Below are positions 43,579-52,990 of a stretch of DNA of 64,000 nt, piece after piece. A model generated the notes under the pieces. That model was not told the DNA's origin and searched no databases. It saw nothing but the letters and a program-made list of their open reading frames with translations. The stretch is taken from assembly GCA_963736285.1 (NCBI GenBank), contig CAVTOA010000002.1:62001-126000 (forward strand), given 5' to 3'. Positions within the stretch are counted from its first letter, which is position 1; each line of letters begins with the position of its first letter. The translations under genes were made by a program, and so were the position numbers. The stretch comes from CAVTOA01 sp963736285 (GTDB taxonomy: Bacteria; Actinomycetota; Actinomycetes; Mycobacteriales; QHCE01).

Positions 43579-44604
43579 GTGCGTATTGGTGTGCTGACGG
43601 GTGGCGGAGACTGCCCCGGGCTCAACGCGGTTATTCGGGCGGTTGTGCGTAAAGGCGTGGCCGAATATGGGCATGACTTTGTGGGATTCCGTGACGGTTG
43701 GCGTGGCCCGTCCGAAGGCCTGACCATGCCTCTGGGTGTTCCCCAAGTGCGCGGGATTCTGCCTCGTGGCGGCACGATCCTCGGATCCTCCCGTACCAAC
43801 CCGTTCACCATTGACGGTGGTGTGGAGCGAATTAAGCGCAACCTAACCGACCTGGGCGTGGAGGCCCTCATCGCTATCGGAGGAGAAGACACTCTCGGCG
43901 TGGCGAAGAGGCTTCACGATCTTGGGGTCTCGGTGGTGGGAGTGCCCAAGACGATCGACAACGATCTGAGCGCCACCGACTACACCTTTGGTTTTGACAC
44001 TGCGGTCACGGTAGCCATGGAGGCCATCGACCGGCTCCACACCACCGCGGAGAGCCATCACCGTGCTTTGGTTGTCGAGGTGATGGGCCGGCACGCTGGC
44101 TGGATAGCGCTGCATTCTGGTCTCGCTGGAGGGGCCAATGTCATCTTGGTTCCTGAGCGCAAGTTCGACCTCGACGAAGTGATCAAGCATGTCGAGAGCA
44201 GGTTCGCTACGCAATACGCCCCCATTTTGGTCGTTGCGGAAGGCGCGACTCCCGCTGACGGCGACGAAATTCTCCACAATGGCGAGACGGATGCGTTCGG
44301 ACATGTTCGGCTTGGCGGCATCGGCAACTGGCTGGCGGACCGCATTGAGCGACGCACCGGCAAGGAGTCACGGGCAGTGGTGTTGGGGCATGTACAACGC
44401 GGCGGTACACCAACGGCGTTCGATCGCGTGCTCGCAACGCGGTTTGGCTTGCATGCGATCGACGCGGCTCACGATAGAGACTGGGGCAAAATGGTCGCTT
44501 TGCGCGGCACCGATATTGTCCGAGTCTCCCTAGAGGAGGCAATTTGCGAGCTGAAGACCGTGCCCACGGCCCGCTATGCCGAGGCGGAAGTCTTCTTCGG
44601 ATAG
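43579..44604 (+). CDS. pfkA: 6-phosphofructokinase, probably PPi-type by active-site residues
   Basis: Phosphorylates fructose 6-phosphate. The 341 residues begin RIGVLTGGGDCPGLN. By count, the residues at E. coli positions 104 and 124 are D104 (GGEDTLG) and K124 (PKTIDND). In ATP-dependent enzymes these are usually glycine; Asp and Lys mark group III and PPi-dependent enzymes, such as that of Amycolatopsis. So the phosphoryl donor may be pyrophosphate and the reaction reversible. GTG start; the gene lies 47 bases after the exoribonuclease gene. Confidence 0.93.
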   Translation: MRIGVLTGGGDCPGLNAVIRAVVRKGVAEYGHDFVGFRDGWRGPSEGLTMPLGVPQVRGILPRGGTILGSSRTNPFTIDGGVERIKRNLTDLGVEALIAIGGEDTLGVAKRLHDLGVSVVGVPKTIDNDLSATDYTFGFDTAVTVAMEAIDRLHTTAESHHRALVVEVMGRHAGWIALHSGLAGGANVILVPERKFDLDEVIKHVESRFATQYAPILVVAEGATPADGDEILHNGETDAFGHVRLGGIGNWLADRIERRTGKESRAVVLGHVQRGGTPTAFDRVLATRFGLHAIDAAHDRDWGKMVALRGTDIVRVSLEEAICELKTVPTARYAEAEVFFG

Positions 44605-44736
44605 AGCATCACACGCTGGCTTCGTGATATCTCCATGAGTAAACGTTCCATTCAGCCAGTGGCATGCTGACCGTTGGTATCACCCTGTGGATATTGACCC
44701 GCGTCGAAGTTAAAAGGCCGTTACCCTAAGCGGGTG

Positions 44737-46149
44737 ATGCAGCCTCCTATGAGTTCAGAATCAGCTCGATCTTTTCGACCCGGTTCCTACAGCGCCAGGT
44801 TTGCAGCGAATTTCGGAGAAAGTGACGATGCTTTGCTTCCCCTAGAACTTGATTCTTGGCGTGATCTGCCTGCTGCGCAGCAGCCAACCTGGCCAGACCC
44901 TAAGGCACTTCTTGAAGCCACCTCTCTGCTTTCGGTGGTCCCCCCTATCGTGGCCCCTTACGAAATCGACGACCTTCGGGCGCGGTTGGCACAGGTCGCC
45001 AACGGTGAAGCGTTTCTTTTGCAGGGCGGAGACTGCGCCGAGACGTTTGACGACAACACCGAGGGTCATCTACGTGGGGTAACCCGCACCATTCTGCAAA
45101 TGGCAGTGGTGCTCACCTATGGCGCCCGGATGCCTGTGGTCAAGGTGGGGAGGGTGGCCGGCCAATACGCGAAGCCGCGCTCGTCCGATGTGGACGCGCT
45201 TGGATTGCCGTCTTACCGCGGCGACATGATCAACGAGCTCGAGCCGATCCTAGAAAAACGGGTGCCAGACCCTAGCCGGATGGTCCGTGCTTACGCTAAC
45301 GCGGTGGGTGCGATGAACATGCTGCGTTCATATGGACACGGTGGCATGGCCGATCTACATGCGGTGCACGATTGGAATATGGATTTCGTCCGACGGTCAC
45401 CGGCGGGTGCGCGTTATGAGGCGTTGGCAGCCGAGATCGATCGCGCGCTGGCTTTCATGGAGGCCTGCGGCATCGACGATGCTGAGATGCGAGCCACCCA
45501 AATTTTTTGTAGTCATGAAGCGCTCATTCTCGACTACGACCATGCGCTCACCCGGGTTGACCGTGATCTTCCATATTGCTTGTCAGGGCACTTCCTGTGG
45601 GTAGGGGAGCGAACCAGGCAAATCGATGGCGCGCACATCGACTTTGTCTCGCGCATCGCCAACCCCATCGGCGTCAAGCTCGGTCCCACCACGACGCCAG
45701 AGTATCTCGCCGAGATAGTAGAGAAACTCGACCCCCACCACGAACCCGGGCGCCTGACGCTCATTAGTCGCATGGGCAATACCAATGTGCGAGAAAAGTT
45801 GCCCGCGTTGGTAGAAAAGGTCGCCGGCACGGGGCACAAAGTTGTGTGGCAGTGCGACCCGATGCATGGAAACACTCACGAGTCTTCGAATGGCTTCAAG
45901 ACTCGCCATTTCGACCGGATCGTCGACGAAGTACTTGGTTTCTTCGAGGTGCACCGTGCGCTCGGCACGCATCCTGGCGGCATCCACATCGAACTCACGG
46001 GTGAGGATGTCACCGAGTGCCTGGGCGGCGCTCAGGAGATCCAAGACGCAGACCTAGAGTCGCGCTACGAAACCGCCTGCGATCCCCGTTTGAATACGCA
46101 GCAGTCATTGGAGCTGGCATTCCTCATGGCCGACATGCTTCGTGGATAA
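44737..46149 (+). CDS. aroG: DAHP synthase, class II
   Basis: First enzyme of the shikimate pathway: condenses phosphoenolpyruvate and erythrose 4-phosphate. The 470-residue protein belongs to the plant-like class II. Visible signatures include LLQGGDCAETF, KVGRVAGQYAKPRS, the CSHEALILDYDHALT segment and WQCDPMHGNTHES with the metal-binding His. In mycobacteria its partner chorismate mutase associates with it. Starts at GTG 44734, ATG 44737 and ATG 44749 are close together. The stop overlaps the next gene by eight bases. Confidence 0.95.
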   Translation: MQPPMSSESARSFRPGSYSARFAANFGESDDALLPLELDSWRDLPAAQQPTWPDPKALLEATSLLSVVPPIVAPYEIDDLRARLAQVANGEAFLLQGGDCAETFDDNTEGHLRGVTRTILQMAVVLTYGARMPVVKVGRVAGQYAKPRSSDVDALGLPSYRGDMINELEPILEKRVPDPSRMVRAYANAVGAMNMLRSYGHGGMADLHAVHDWNMDFVRRSPAGARYEALAAEIDRALAFMEACGIDDAEMRATQIFCSHEALILDYDHALTRVDRDLPYCLSGHFLWVGERTRQIDGAHIDFVSRIANPIGVKLGPTTTPEYLAEIVEKLDPHHEPGRLTLISRMGNTNVREKLPALVEKVAGTGHKVVWQCDPMHGNTHESSNGFKTRHFDRIVDEVLGFFEVHRALGTHPGGIHIELTGEDVTECLGGAQEIQDADLESRYETACDPRLNTQQSLELAFLMADMLRG

Positions 46150-46459
46150 CGTGTCTAGGCGATTCACCCGCGTGCTGGAGGACTTCACGTGTGAGCATTG
46201 TGGACAGTCGGTGACCGGGTCCGGTTTCACTAACCACTGTCCACAATGCTTGTTCTCTAAGCACGTGGATGTGAATCCTGGTGACAGAGCTGCCGGCTGT
46301 GGTGGGCTCATGCGTCCCGTCTCGGTGCGATACCAGAAGGACGCCTATCAGATCTTGCACGAGTGCGAGCGGTGTGGATTGCGCCATCCCAACAAGGCCG
46401 CGCCGCGCGATAACCGCGACGTGCTCATCGCGCTCATGGCGACACCGTTTCAGTACTAG
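46142..46459 (+). CDS. RNHCP domain protein (zinc-ribbon-like)
   Basis: A 105-residue protein named for its Arg-Asn-His-Cys-Pro motif, here TNHCPQCLFSKHVD. Two Cys pairs (CEHCGQ; CPQC) and a later pair (CERCG) with His residues are laid out as a zinc-binding core. The family is common in actinobacteria and Firmicutes; function unknown. The GTG start overlaps the end of aroG by eight bases, so it is translationally coupled. Its end overlaps the remains of the opposing nfo gene. Confidence 0.9.
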   Translation: MDNVSRRFTRVLEDFTCEHCGQSVTGSGFTNHCPQCLFSKHVDVNPGDRAAGCGGLMRPVSVRYQKDAYQILHECERCGLRHPNKAAPRDNRDVLIALMATPFQY

Positions 46460-47022
46460 CGGACAAGGCAAGGTCGCGCAGCGCCTTGATATCTGCGGAA
46501 TGACCGTCGCCGTTGTGGCCGGCAGGGGTTTCGACGATGAGCGGAACGCTCGCCGCGCTGGGGTGGGTAAGCATTGCGGCGAGTCCGGCTAGGCCGATGG
46601 TGCCGTTGCTCCATGCGGCGTGGCGATCCCTATGCGAGCCCAACGCGTCTTGGGAGTCTCGTGCACGAGCCCCATACAAACCTCAAGGCGGGGATGGTGC
46701 TCGGCCGCAGCGAAATAGCCAGTGAGTTGCTTTAGTCGCGCCGCGAGTGGTGTGCCTCCGCCGCAGTGGGCTCAGAGAAGATGATTCCTTAACGAGTGCG
46801 GCGTCTAGGGATCCCAGATTGACCAGCATTGACGCATGCACAAACACCGGCACCGTATGTGTTTGAGCCCACGCCCGGAACTGCTTGTCTTGCTGGGCAT
46901 TGCCGGCGGTTAACGCCCAACCACGGGATGGACACAAACACCTGGATCGCTAAGCCGTCGCTTGCGGGCACATGCGCGCCAATGCGGAGGGTCGGATCAC
47001 CGTTAGGTAGTGACATTGCCAT
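46434..47022 (-). pseudogene. nfo: Endonuclease IV (nfo), internally deleted and frameshifted remnant
   Basis: Endonuclease IV cuts DNA at abasic sites. Three recognisable pieces remain on the minus strand in different frames. From the ATG at 47022: LRIGAHVPASDGLAIQVFV, the metal-site N-terminus. Then FRAWAQTHTVPVFVHASMLVNLGS, the second strand with its His. Last: SHRDRHAAWSNGTIG with the HxD/RH metal site, then IVETPAGHNGDG near the stop at 46434. The central part, with several metal ligands, is missing: the region is about 590 bases where about 780 are expected. Loss of sequence cannot be explained by single-base errors alone. The gene follows pknL by nine bases. Confidence 0.8.
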
Positions 47023-47030
47023 GGTGTGGG

Positions 47031-48993
47031 CTACCGCAACCGCACGGTGATGGTGCTTCCCGGTGCAACCATCGAGCCAGCTGGGGGGGATTGCGAGGCG
47101 ACTTTGTCGCCCCGGGAACCGCTGGCTTTCCGGGCTTTGAGTGCTTGTGCTGCCAGCGTGCTTTTGCGGCGTCGTATGACTGGCCGGTGACATCGGGGAC
47201 CACGACTTTGCCATCAGGCCCCGGGCTCGCGGCGACCGTAATGGTGACTTGGTCGCCCCGATGTGCCTGCGCTCCGGCAGGCGGATTCTGCGCCAACACC
47301 GTACCGGGAGGCTGAAGCAAAGCCGGCTGACTCACCACCGTGACGCCGAGGCCTTGTTCGGCCAGTATTTGCTCGGCCGCATCCTGCTGCTGGCCGACCA
47401 CATTGGGTACTGCCACGATCACGGGTCCCGAGCTGATAATCAGCGTGGCCTGGCTATTGTGGGCTACTCGCGTGCCGGCGGCTGGTTCGGTGCGGACAGC
47501 GGCCCCTTCCGGAACGGAGTCACTGTTTTCTTGTTTTGTGGCCACTCTGAGCTGATTGCTGATCAGAAGATTTTCTGCCTGGCTCTCGGAGAGTCCTTCT
47601 ACATGTGGCATCGCGATTTTGGTCGGGCCGGTAGAGAGAACCACCGTGATAGAGCCGTGTTCTTTGACCCGATCGTCAGAGTTGGGAGTTTGCCGCAGAA
47701 CAGTGCCAGCGGGCGCGGAATCGGAGCTCGCGGGCTTGCCGTAATGGATGGTGAGGCCTGCGCTTCTTGCCTTTTTTCGGCTTGAGTTTTGGTCAATCCC
47801 ACCAAGTTCGGTGCGTAGCTGTAGCTGCCGTCCGAGCCGATCGCCCAACCAATGATCGCCGCAATGACGGCCAGGGTCACCAACGCGCCAATGCCCAGAT
47901 ATATGAGTTTTTTGCGATCGAGTTTTCGGCCAGCGTGGCCGTTGGACGTGTGCTCGTGCCACGTCGGGAGCGGGCTGGTCATCACCGTCGGGTCGTCCAC
48001 GGATCTGTCGGGCGAGCGGACTGCGGCCTTTCCCGACGTTCCAGACGGAAGGGCAGAGGTGGCCGCCAACTGAGCGGGAACTTTCGAGACAATGCTGTGG
48101 GTAGCGGTGGCCGGCTCCGGAGTCGACACCACCGTGGGGGTGATGCCTAGTTGTTTTCGCGCTGCTTGAAGCTCCGTGAGAAACGCCGTCGCGTCTGGTG
48201 GTCGCGTCGTTTGGTCGCGCCGGGTAGCGCGGAGCAGTAGATCGTTAATAACGGATGGAAGATCTGGCGCACTGTCCCGCGCGGGCGGTACATCGCTGTG
48301 GACATGTTGAAAGGCGATGTTGACCGCTGAATTGCCGGTGTAAGGGGTGTCGCCGGTGAGCATTTCGTACAGCACAATGCCAGCCGCGTAGACGTCGCTG
48401 CGCTGGTCCACCTCGCCATTCATGATTTGTTCCGGCGAAACGTAGGCAACGGTGCCCATGACCACGCCCCGCGTTGTCGACGAGTTAGCGGCTGCGACAG
48501 CGCGGGCGAGCCCGAAGTCGGCGACCTTGACAGAGCCGGTCCGACTGATTAGTACGTTTTCCGGTTTGACATCTCGGTGAACGAGGCCAGCCTTGTGCGC
48601 CTCGGACAGGGCCTGCAGCATCGGCTCGAGGATGCCGATGGCTTCTGGTAGCTCAAGGCGACCTCTCTCGGCGAGCAGGTCGCGGAGGGTGTGGCCGTCG
48701 ACCTTTTCCATCACGAGATAGGTCAGGTGCTGCTCTTTGCCTTGGTCGTAGACGGCGACGACATGCGGGTTGGATAGCCGGGCGGCAGATTTCGCTTCTC
48801 GGATGAACCGGTCGACGAAGAGAGGATCGCTCGCATAGGGAGCATGCATGATTTTGACTGCGACCGTCCGGTCGAGTCGCTGATCTATCGCCTCGTACAC
48901 CGATGCCATTCCGCCTTGCGCGATGAGACCAGTGATTTGATAGCGATTCTCTAGCACGGTGCCGATAGTTGGGTCGGCCAACGTCGCGTCCAC
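47031..48993 (-). CDS. pknL: Ser/Thr protein kinase PknL-like with PASTA repeats, two frameshifts
   Basis: Membrane receptor kinase. The catalytic domain is intact: IAQGGMASVYEA, AVKIM, HRDVKPENVL and DFGLA. A basic linker and one membrane helix (LGIGALVTLAVIAAIIGWAI) follow, then several PASTA domains outside. The frame breaks near 47775 in a run of six A (a seventh restores it), and again near 47145 where one base restores TLAAQALKARKASG and a stop at 47031. PASTA motifs on both sides are well conserved. I use the GTG at 48993, because an upstream start at 49098 would overlap the divergent gene. Kinases of this place phosphorylate that neighbour (Rv2175c) in mycobacteria. Confidence 0.88.
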
Positions 48994-49018
48994 GGCGGTC
49001 AGTGTACGGTTTGGTGTC

Positions 49019-49372
49019 GTGGCCGATGACACGATGATCGTTTCTGATGAATGGTTGACACTTCCTGACATTGCTGAGCGGCTTGAACTTCGCATCACTG
49101 CAGTGCATCAGCTTATCCGGGACGGCGGACTGCTTGCCACGCGGATCGACGGAATACGTAAAGTCCCGATCGAGTTGGTAAGCACCGATGTGCGGGTTGC
49201 TAAGCACATAAAAGGCGTTATTACGGTGCTCCGTGATGCTGGATTCTCCGACGACGAGGCACTGCGGTGGCTGTTCACCCCAGATGAGCTTTTGGGCGCC
49301 ACGCCAGCGCGTTCCTTGCATGGTCATAAGGCCACAGAGGTAAAGCGCCGGGCCCAAGCCTTAGCGTTTTGA
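49019..49372 (+). CDS. Rv2175c-like DNA-binding protein, divergent from pknL
   Basis: A 117-residue protein with a winged helix-turn-helix (DEWLTLPDIAERLELRITAVHQLIRDG) and a C-terminal helical extension. Rv2175c of M. tuberculosis is a DNA-binding substrate of PknL; the arrangement is the same here. The N-terminal acidic/Thr residues (VADDTMIVSDEW) resemble the region phosphorylated there. The GTG at 49019 lies only 25 bases from the pknL start, so both messages may be leaderless or have very short leaders; ATG at 49034 is the alternative. Confidence 0.88.
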   Translation: MADDTMIVSDEWLTLPDIAERLELRITAVHQLIRDGGLLATRIDGIRKVPIELVSTDVRVAKHIKGVITVLRDAGFSDDEALRWLFTPDELLGATPARSLHGHKATEVKRRAQALAF

Positions 49373-49452
49373 CGCTGGAGATCAAGGCCAACGCCTAGGT
49401 CGACACTTGGGTCAACAGCTGCCCAAGTGGGGGGCTATTGCGTTCGGCAGGT

Positions 49453-50538
49453 TTATCGATCTCGGCTAGTGGCCGCGCGCACTAGGCTGCACAGCTTTGT
49501 GGCCGCCACGGGCGCTAGTGCTGGCGAATCCAATGCCTGAACCGCTTGTTCGCCTAGCGTGGAGATCATTCGCTCGAGCTCGGCCAACGCACCGGATTCG
49601 ACGATGATGTCCCGCAGCTCAGCGAGAGGTTTTTCTGTCAGGTCAGGATTACCCACATATTTGTCTAGAATGGACAGTCCACGTTGGTTGGTGCGTTCCC
49701 GGGCCATGGCCAACAACGCGGTGCGCTTCCCCTCACGCAAATCGCCGCCCGCAGGTTTCCCGGTCTGTGTGGGATCCCCAAAAACGCCGAGCACGTCGTC
49801 ACGCAGCTGAAACGCCTCGCCCAGCGGGAGGCCGTACTTGCTGTAAACGGCGACGAGCTCGGAGCTCGCACCCGCCAATGCCCCGCCGAAATGCAGCGGA
49901 CGCTCCACTGTGTACTTAGCCGTCTTGTACCGCACCACCCGCATCGCTCGTGTTACGTCGGGTGCGCCATGAACCTGACTTGCCAGGTCAAGACATTGTC
50001 CCGCGATCACTTCGAGTCGCATGGCATCGTATGCCGGCCAAGCCGATGCCAACACCTGGGGCGAAAAACCGCCGGCGCGGATCATCGCCCCGGCCCAGAT
50101 CAGGGCGAGGTCGCCTAACAGGATCGCCATGGAGCTGCCGTAGGTATCTGAGTCGCCTCGCCAGCCTGCGGCCCGATGGTGCTGGGCAAATGCTTGATGT
50201 GTGGCGGGCTTGCCGCGGCGCGTCTCGGAGCGGTCAATGACGTCGTCATGAATCAGCGCACATGCCTGCACCCATTCCAAAGCGGCAGCGGTGCGCACAA
50301 TCTCAGGGCTGTCGTCGCCGCCAGCACCCCGCCAACCCCAGTAGGCAAATGCTGGCCGGAGCCGCTTTCCACCCGTCAAAACAAACTCCGCCAAGTGATC
50401 GCTGACTGGCACCATGTCGGCGCCTACGGCGGTAAGCGCCTCTCGCTGCCCCGAGAGAAAAGCCGCCAGCGCCTCACCGAAACGAGCCGCGAGCTCATCG
50501 TCGGAGAAAGCTCCATCCAGCGCCTGTTGGGTATGCAT
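49453..50538 (-). CDS. idsA: Polyprenyl (geranylgeranyl-type) diphosphate synthase
   Basis: Adds isopentenyl diphosphate units to make medium-chain prenyl diphosphates. Both aspartate-rich motifs are present: IHDDVIDRSETRRG and QLRDDVLGVFGDP, plus the conserved GGKRLRP near residue 56. Residues before the first motif (ALEWVQACAL) suggest products around C20, but chain length cannot be fixed by eye. 361 residues. It corresponds to idsA2 (Rv2173) and is divergent from metF. Confidence 0.92.
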   Translation of the reverse strand: MHTQQALDGAFSDDELAARFGEALAAFLSGQREALTAVGADMVPVSDHLAEFVLTGGKRLRPAFAYWGWRGAGGDDSPEIVRTAAALEWVQACALIHDDVIDRSETRRGKPATHQAFAQHHRAAGWRGDSDTYGSSMAILLGDLALIWAGAMIRAGGFSPQVLASAWPAYDAMRLEVIAGQCLDLASQVHGAPDVTRAMRVVRYKTAKYTVERPLHFGGALAGASSELVAVYSKYGLPLGEAFQLRDDVLGVFGDPTQTGKPAGGDLREGKRTALLAMARERTNQRGLSILDKYVGNPDLTEKPLAELRDIIVESGALAELERMISTLGEQAVQALDSPALAPVAATKLCSLVRAATSRDR

Positions 50539-50659
50539 AGTTCCTTCTTAATACGTGCTGAATTCGTGCAAGGACTGCGCGCCAGGGCGATCGTAAACGG
50601 TTGCCAGGTAACGAGTACGGGGCAATATTAAGGAAATATTTTCCTTACAGTTACTCGCT

Positions 50660-51580
50660 ATGGCACTGGGAATCCCTTCAGTAATGCCCGATGATCGTCG
50701 ATCGATTGTGGACTTGCTAGAGGAGGGAACGCCGACATTTTCCTTCGAGTTTTTTCCCTCAAAAACCGATGCTGGTGAGGAGATCCTCTGGCAGACGATT
50801 CGCGAGCTGGAAATGTTGCGACCCTCGTTTGTCTCGGTCACGTATGGCGCGGGTGGCTCATCGCGCGACCGCACTGTTGCATTGACCGAGCGTATCGCGA
50901 CCGAGACGACACTGGTGACGATGGCGCATTTGACCGCCGTCAACCATTCTGTGGCCGAGCTACGCAACATTATCGGACGCTACGCCGATGCGGGGATTCG
51001 CAATGTGCTGGCACTGCGGGGTGATCCGCCCGGCGACCCGCAAGGGGAGTGGGTTGCCCACCCCGAAGGGCTTCAGCACACGAGAGAGCTGGTCCAACTC
51101 GTGCGCGACAGCGGGGAGTTTTGCGTCGGCGTGGCGGCGTTTCCTGATACCCACCCACGTTCGTCCACATTCGACAGTGATGTCCGCCATTTTGTGGAGA
51201 AATGTCAGGCAGGCTCGAGCTTTGCGATTACTCAGTTCTTCTTCCAATGGGAGAACTATGTGCGACTACGGGACGCCGCCGCGGCTGGCGACTGTGTCGT
51301 TCCCATCATCCCGGGGGTAATGCCGATCACGAATGTGTCACAGATCGAACGGATGACGCAGCTGTCGGGTGCGAACTTTCCCGCTAATCTCACGACCCGT
51401 TTGCGTGCCGTGGCTGACGATGCTGCGGCCGTGAGCGAGATAGGTGTCGAGGTCGCTACTCGATTGTCTGAGCGGCTCTTGTCGGAAGGTGCGCCCGGCA
51501 TTCACTTCATTACCCTCAACCGCTCCACCGCCGCGCGCGCGGTATGGCGAAACCTGGCCGGAGCAAACGCCAGCGTGTGA
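50660..51580 (+). CDS. metF: 5,10-methylenetetrahydrofolate reductase
   Basis: Flavoprotein that makes 5-methyltetrahydrofolate for methionine synthesis. The 306-residue TIM barrel has the FSFEFFPSKTDAGEE motif with the catalytic Glu, VTYGAGGSSRDRT, LALRGDPP and ITQFFFQWENY (substrate and FAD sites). It is a standard-length bacterial MetF. An ATG at 50684 is another possible start. It is divergent from idsA and convergent with the AT-richer toxin-like pair. Confidence 0.93.
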   Translation: MALGIPSVMPDDRRSIVDLLEEGTPTFSFEFFPSKTDAGEEILWQTIRELEMLRPSFVSVTYGAGGSSRDRTVALTERIATETTLVTMAHLTAVNHSVAELRNIIGRYADAGIRNVLALRGDPPGDPQGEWVAHPEGLQHTRELVQLVRDSGEFCVGVAAFPDTHPRSSTFDSDVRHFVEKCQAGSSFAITQFFFQWENYVRLRDAAAAGDCVVPIIPGVMPITNVSQIERMTQLSGANFPANLTTRLRAVADDAAAVSEIGVEVATRLSERLLSEGAPGIHFITLNRSTAARAVWRNLAGANASV

Positions 51581-51696
51581 TTTATTGACTTCGGCCGCGG
51601 TGAGGTCTTCTTCCATGTCTTCCAGGGTTAAGAGCCGAATGGTTTTGGGCAAAGGTATCTGCAGTGCGCGTAACTCGCTCGGGGCGAGAATGATGA

Positions 51697-52041
51697 TTAT
51701 TTGGCTGGGTATTCTTTGGAGTCTCGAAATCGGGCTTCCTCGCCAGGAAAATCTTGGCCGGGAGCAATGGTTTCCCATACGTCGCGTAAATCTTCTTCGG
51801 TTTCGCTTTGGGCGTCTGCTGCGTAATCTGTGCCAATGAGTTTTCCCCATACGGCTGGTGTAAGTAGACCAGCGGTGATGGCGTCAGCGAATTCCTTGAT
51901 AAACCAACGATCAACGCCCTTTTGTATTTCCTCTTCCAAGGAAGTTAGTCGACCGTTCTGCATCTGGAAGCAAGAGAGATGAATTTTTTCCTTTAGTCTT
52001 TCGCTCATATCGAACATTGTTGCTCCAGATTTATCCGGCAA
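51697..52041 (-). CDS. Candidate immunity protein of the toxin-like gene
   Basis: A 114-residue acidic protein of no recognised family (MPDKSGATMFDMSERLKEKI), Trp-containing and helix-rich by pattern. It starts inside the last 11 bases of the toxin-like gene, the usual place of an immunity gene. Its composition is less GC-rich than neighbours. The stop at 51697 may be false: another frame continues after it with protein-like sequence (IIIILAPSELRALQIPLPKT and TLEDMEEDL) toward metF, so one inserted or lost base near 51690 could join them. Immunity function is inferred from position and charge only. Confidence 0.55.
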   Translation of the reverse strand: MPDKSGATMFDMSERLKEKIHLSCFQMQNGRLTSLEEEIQKGVDRWFIKEFADAITAGLLTPAVWGKLIGTDYAADAQSETEEDLRDVWETIAPGQDFPGEEARFRDSKEYPAK

Positions 52042-52990
52042 CTGCAGGGCTTATAGAGTACGGGCGCCAGTAACTATATCCTTGTGACTTCATGTAGACA
52101 CATGTGATTAGGGTGTGATCGTCAAATTTTATTTTCTCTATCCCATTCGGATGCATCGGACTGCCAATGGATTTCCACCCAGAAATGTAATCCATGAAAT
52201 TTCTTCCGAGAACTTCTTTTGCCGATAGTTGCGTCTCGTACATGCGAAATCCTTCTTTATCGGCCAGAGACCTCTTCTCTGCTGATTCGCTTGATTTCCA
52301 AGCGGCGGCTTCCGTAAGCACTAGCGCGGCAGGGTTAGTAAATGCTGAACAGAATGAACCTCGTTTATGTTTCTTGCGAAAATCTATAGGATTCTTTCGC
52401 TGGATCTTTTGTCGATGGGCTAATTTCCTCGGATCGTCTTCCCAATCAAATTCTGTCTTAGTTACTGGATCGATGCCATATAGGCACCGTGCTTCCTGAG
52501 CTAGCTCATCGTCAGCTGTTAAAACCATGTGTCGAAGAGTGGTATGCCCCGCATGGGCGATCCATTCATAGCGCAAGGCCACTAGATCTGGCGGCAACTC
52601 CTCTGGTCGGGGATTGAATTCCAATGCTTCATCCATGATTGGCCTGCTGGTGTCCATAAACGGGGTTCGAGCCGGGGGCACGGGATTTTCTGGGGTACCG
52701 CCAAAACCGCCGAATGGCTTGCCAATTTTCGGCAATTCACCCTGCCGTGCCTTGATGAGGTCTTCCTGTAAACGTGCTAAATCACTTGGGTTAATCCGGC
52801 GAGTTGGTCGTTTTTCTCTCGTAACGTGGCCGTCGATCGGGCCATATGACAGCGGCGACCGTGGACGAGGCCGCCAGTTCCCTGGCGGTCGTGGAACTGG
52901 CCTTGCTTTTGGCGGGCGCGGAATGGGATCCATAATTTGGCTCTTACCGGAGGTGGACGAGTCTAGACCCTCACCGTAAACGCCTTGCAC
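52031..52990 (-). CDS. Putative RNase A-fold toxin with Pro/Arg-rich N-terminus
   Basis: A 319-residue protein. Residues 20-110 are rich in Pro and Arg, like the linker of a polymorphic toxin; no WXG, LXG or signal peptide is visible. Residues 145-315 resemble the bacterial RNase A-like domain of contact-dependent toxins: an H-T-x-x-R-H motif (H149, R153, H154), then SAFTNPAALVL (about 215-224), a helix with ISGW, and a closing strand pair ending YWRPYSISP, where Y311 could match the C-terminal Tyr and an Arg stands in place of the usual Thr. This family match is from memory of the pattern. GTG 52990 or ATG 52933 could be the start. It lies 33 bases after the GNAT gene. Confidence 0.6.
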   Translation of the reverse strand: MQGVYGEGLDSSTSGKSQIMDPIPRPPKARPVPRPPGNWRPRPRSPLSYGPIDGHVTREKRPTRRINPSDLARLQEDLIKARQGELPKIGKPFGGFGGTPENPVPPARTPFMDTSRPIMDEALEFNPRPEELPPDLVALRYEWIAHAGHTTLRHMVLTADDELAQEARCLYGIDPVTKTEFDWEDDPRKLAHRQKIQRKNPIDFRKKHKRGSFCSAFTNPAALVLTEAAAWKSSESAEKRSLADKEGFRMYETQLSAKEVLGRNFMDYISGWKSIGSPMHPNGIEKIKFDDHTLITCVYMKSQGYSYWRPYSISPAVAG

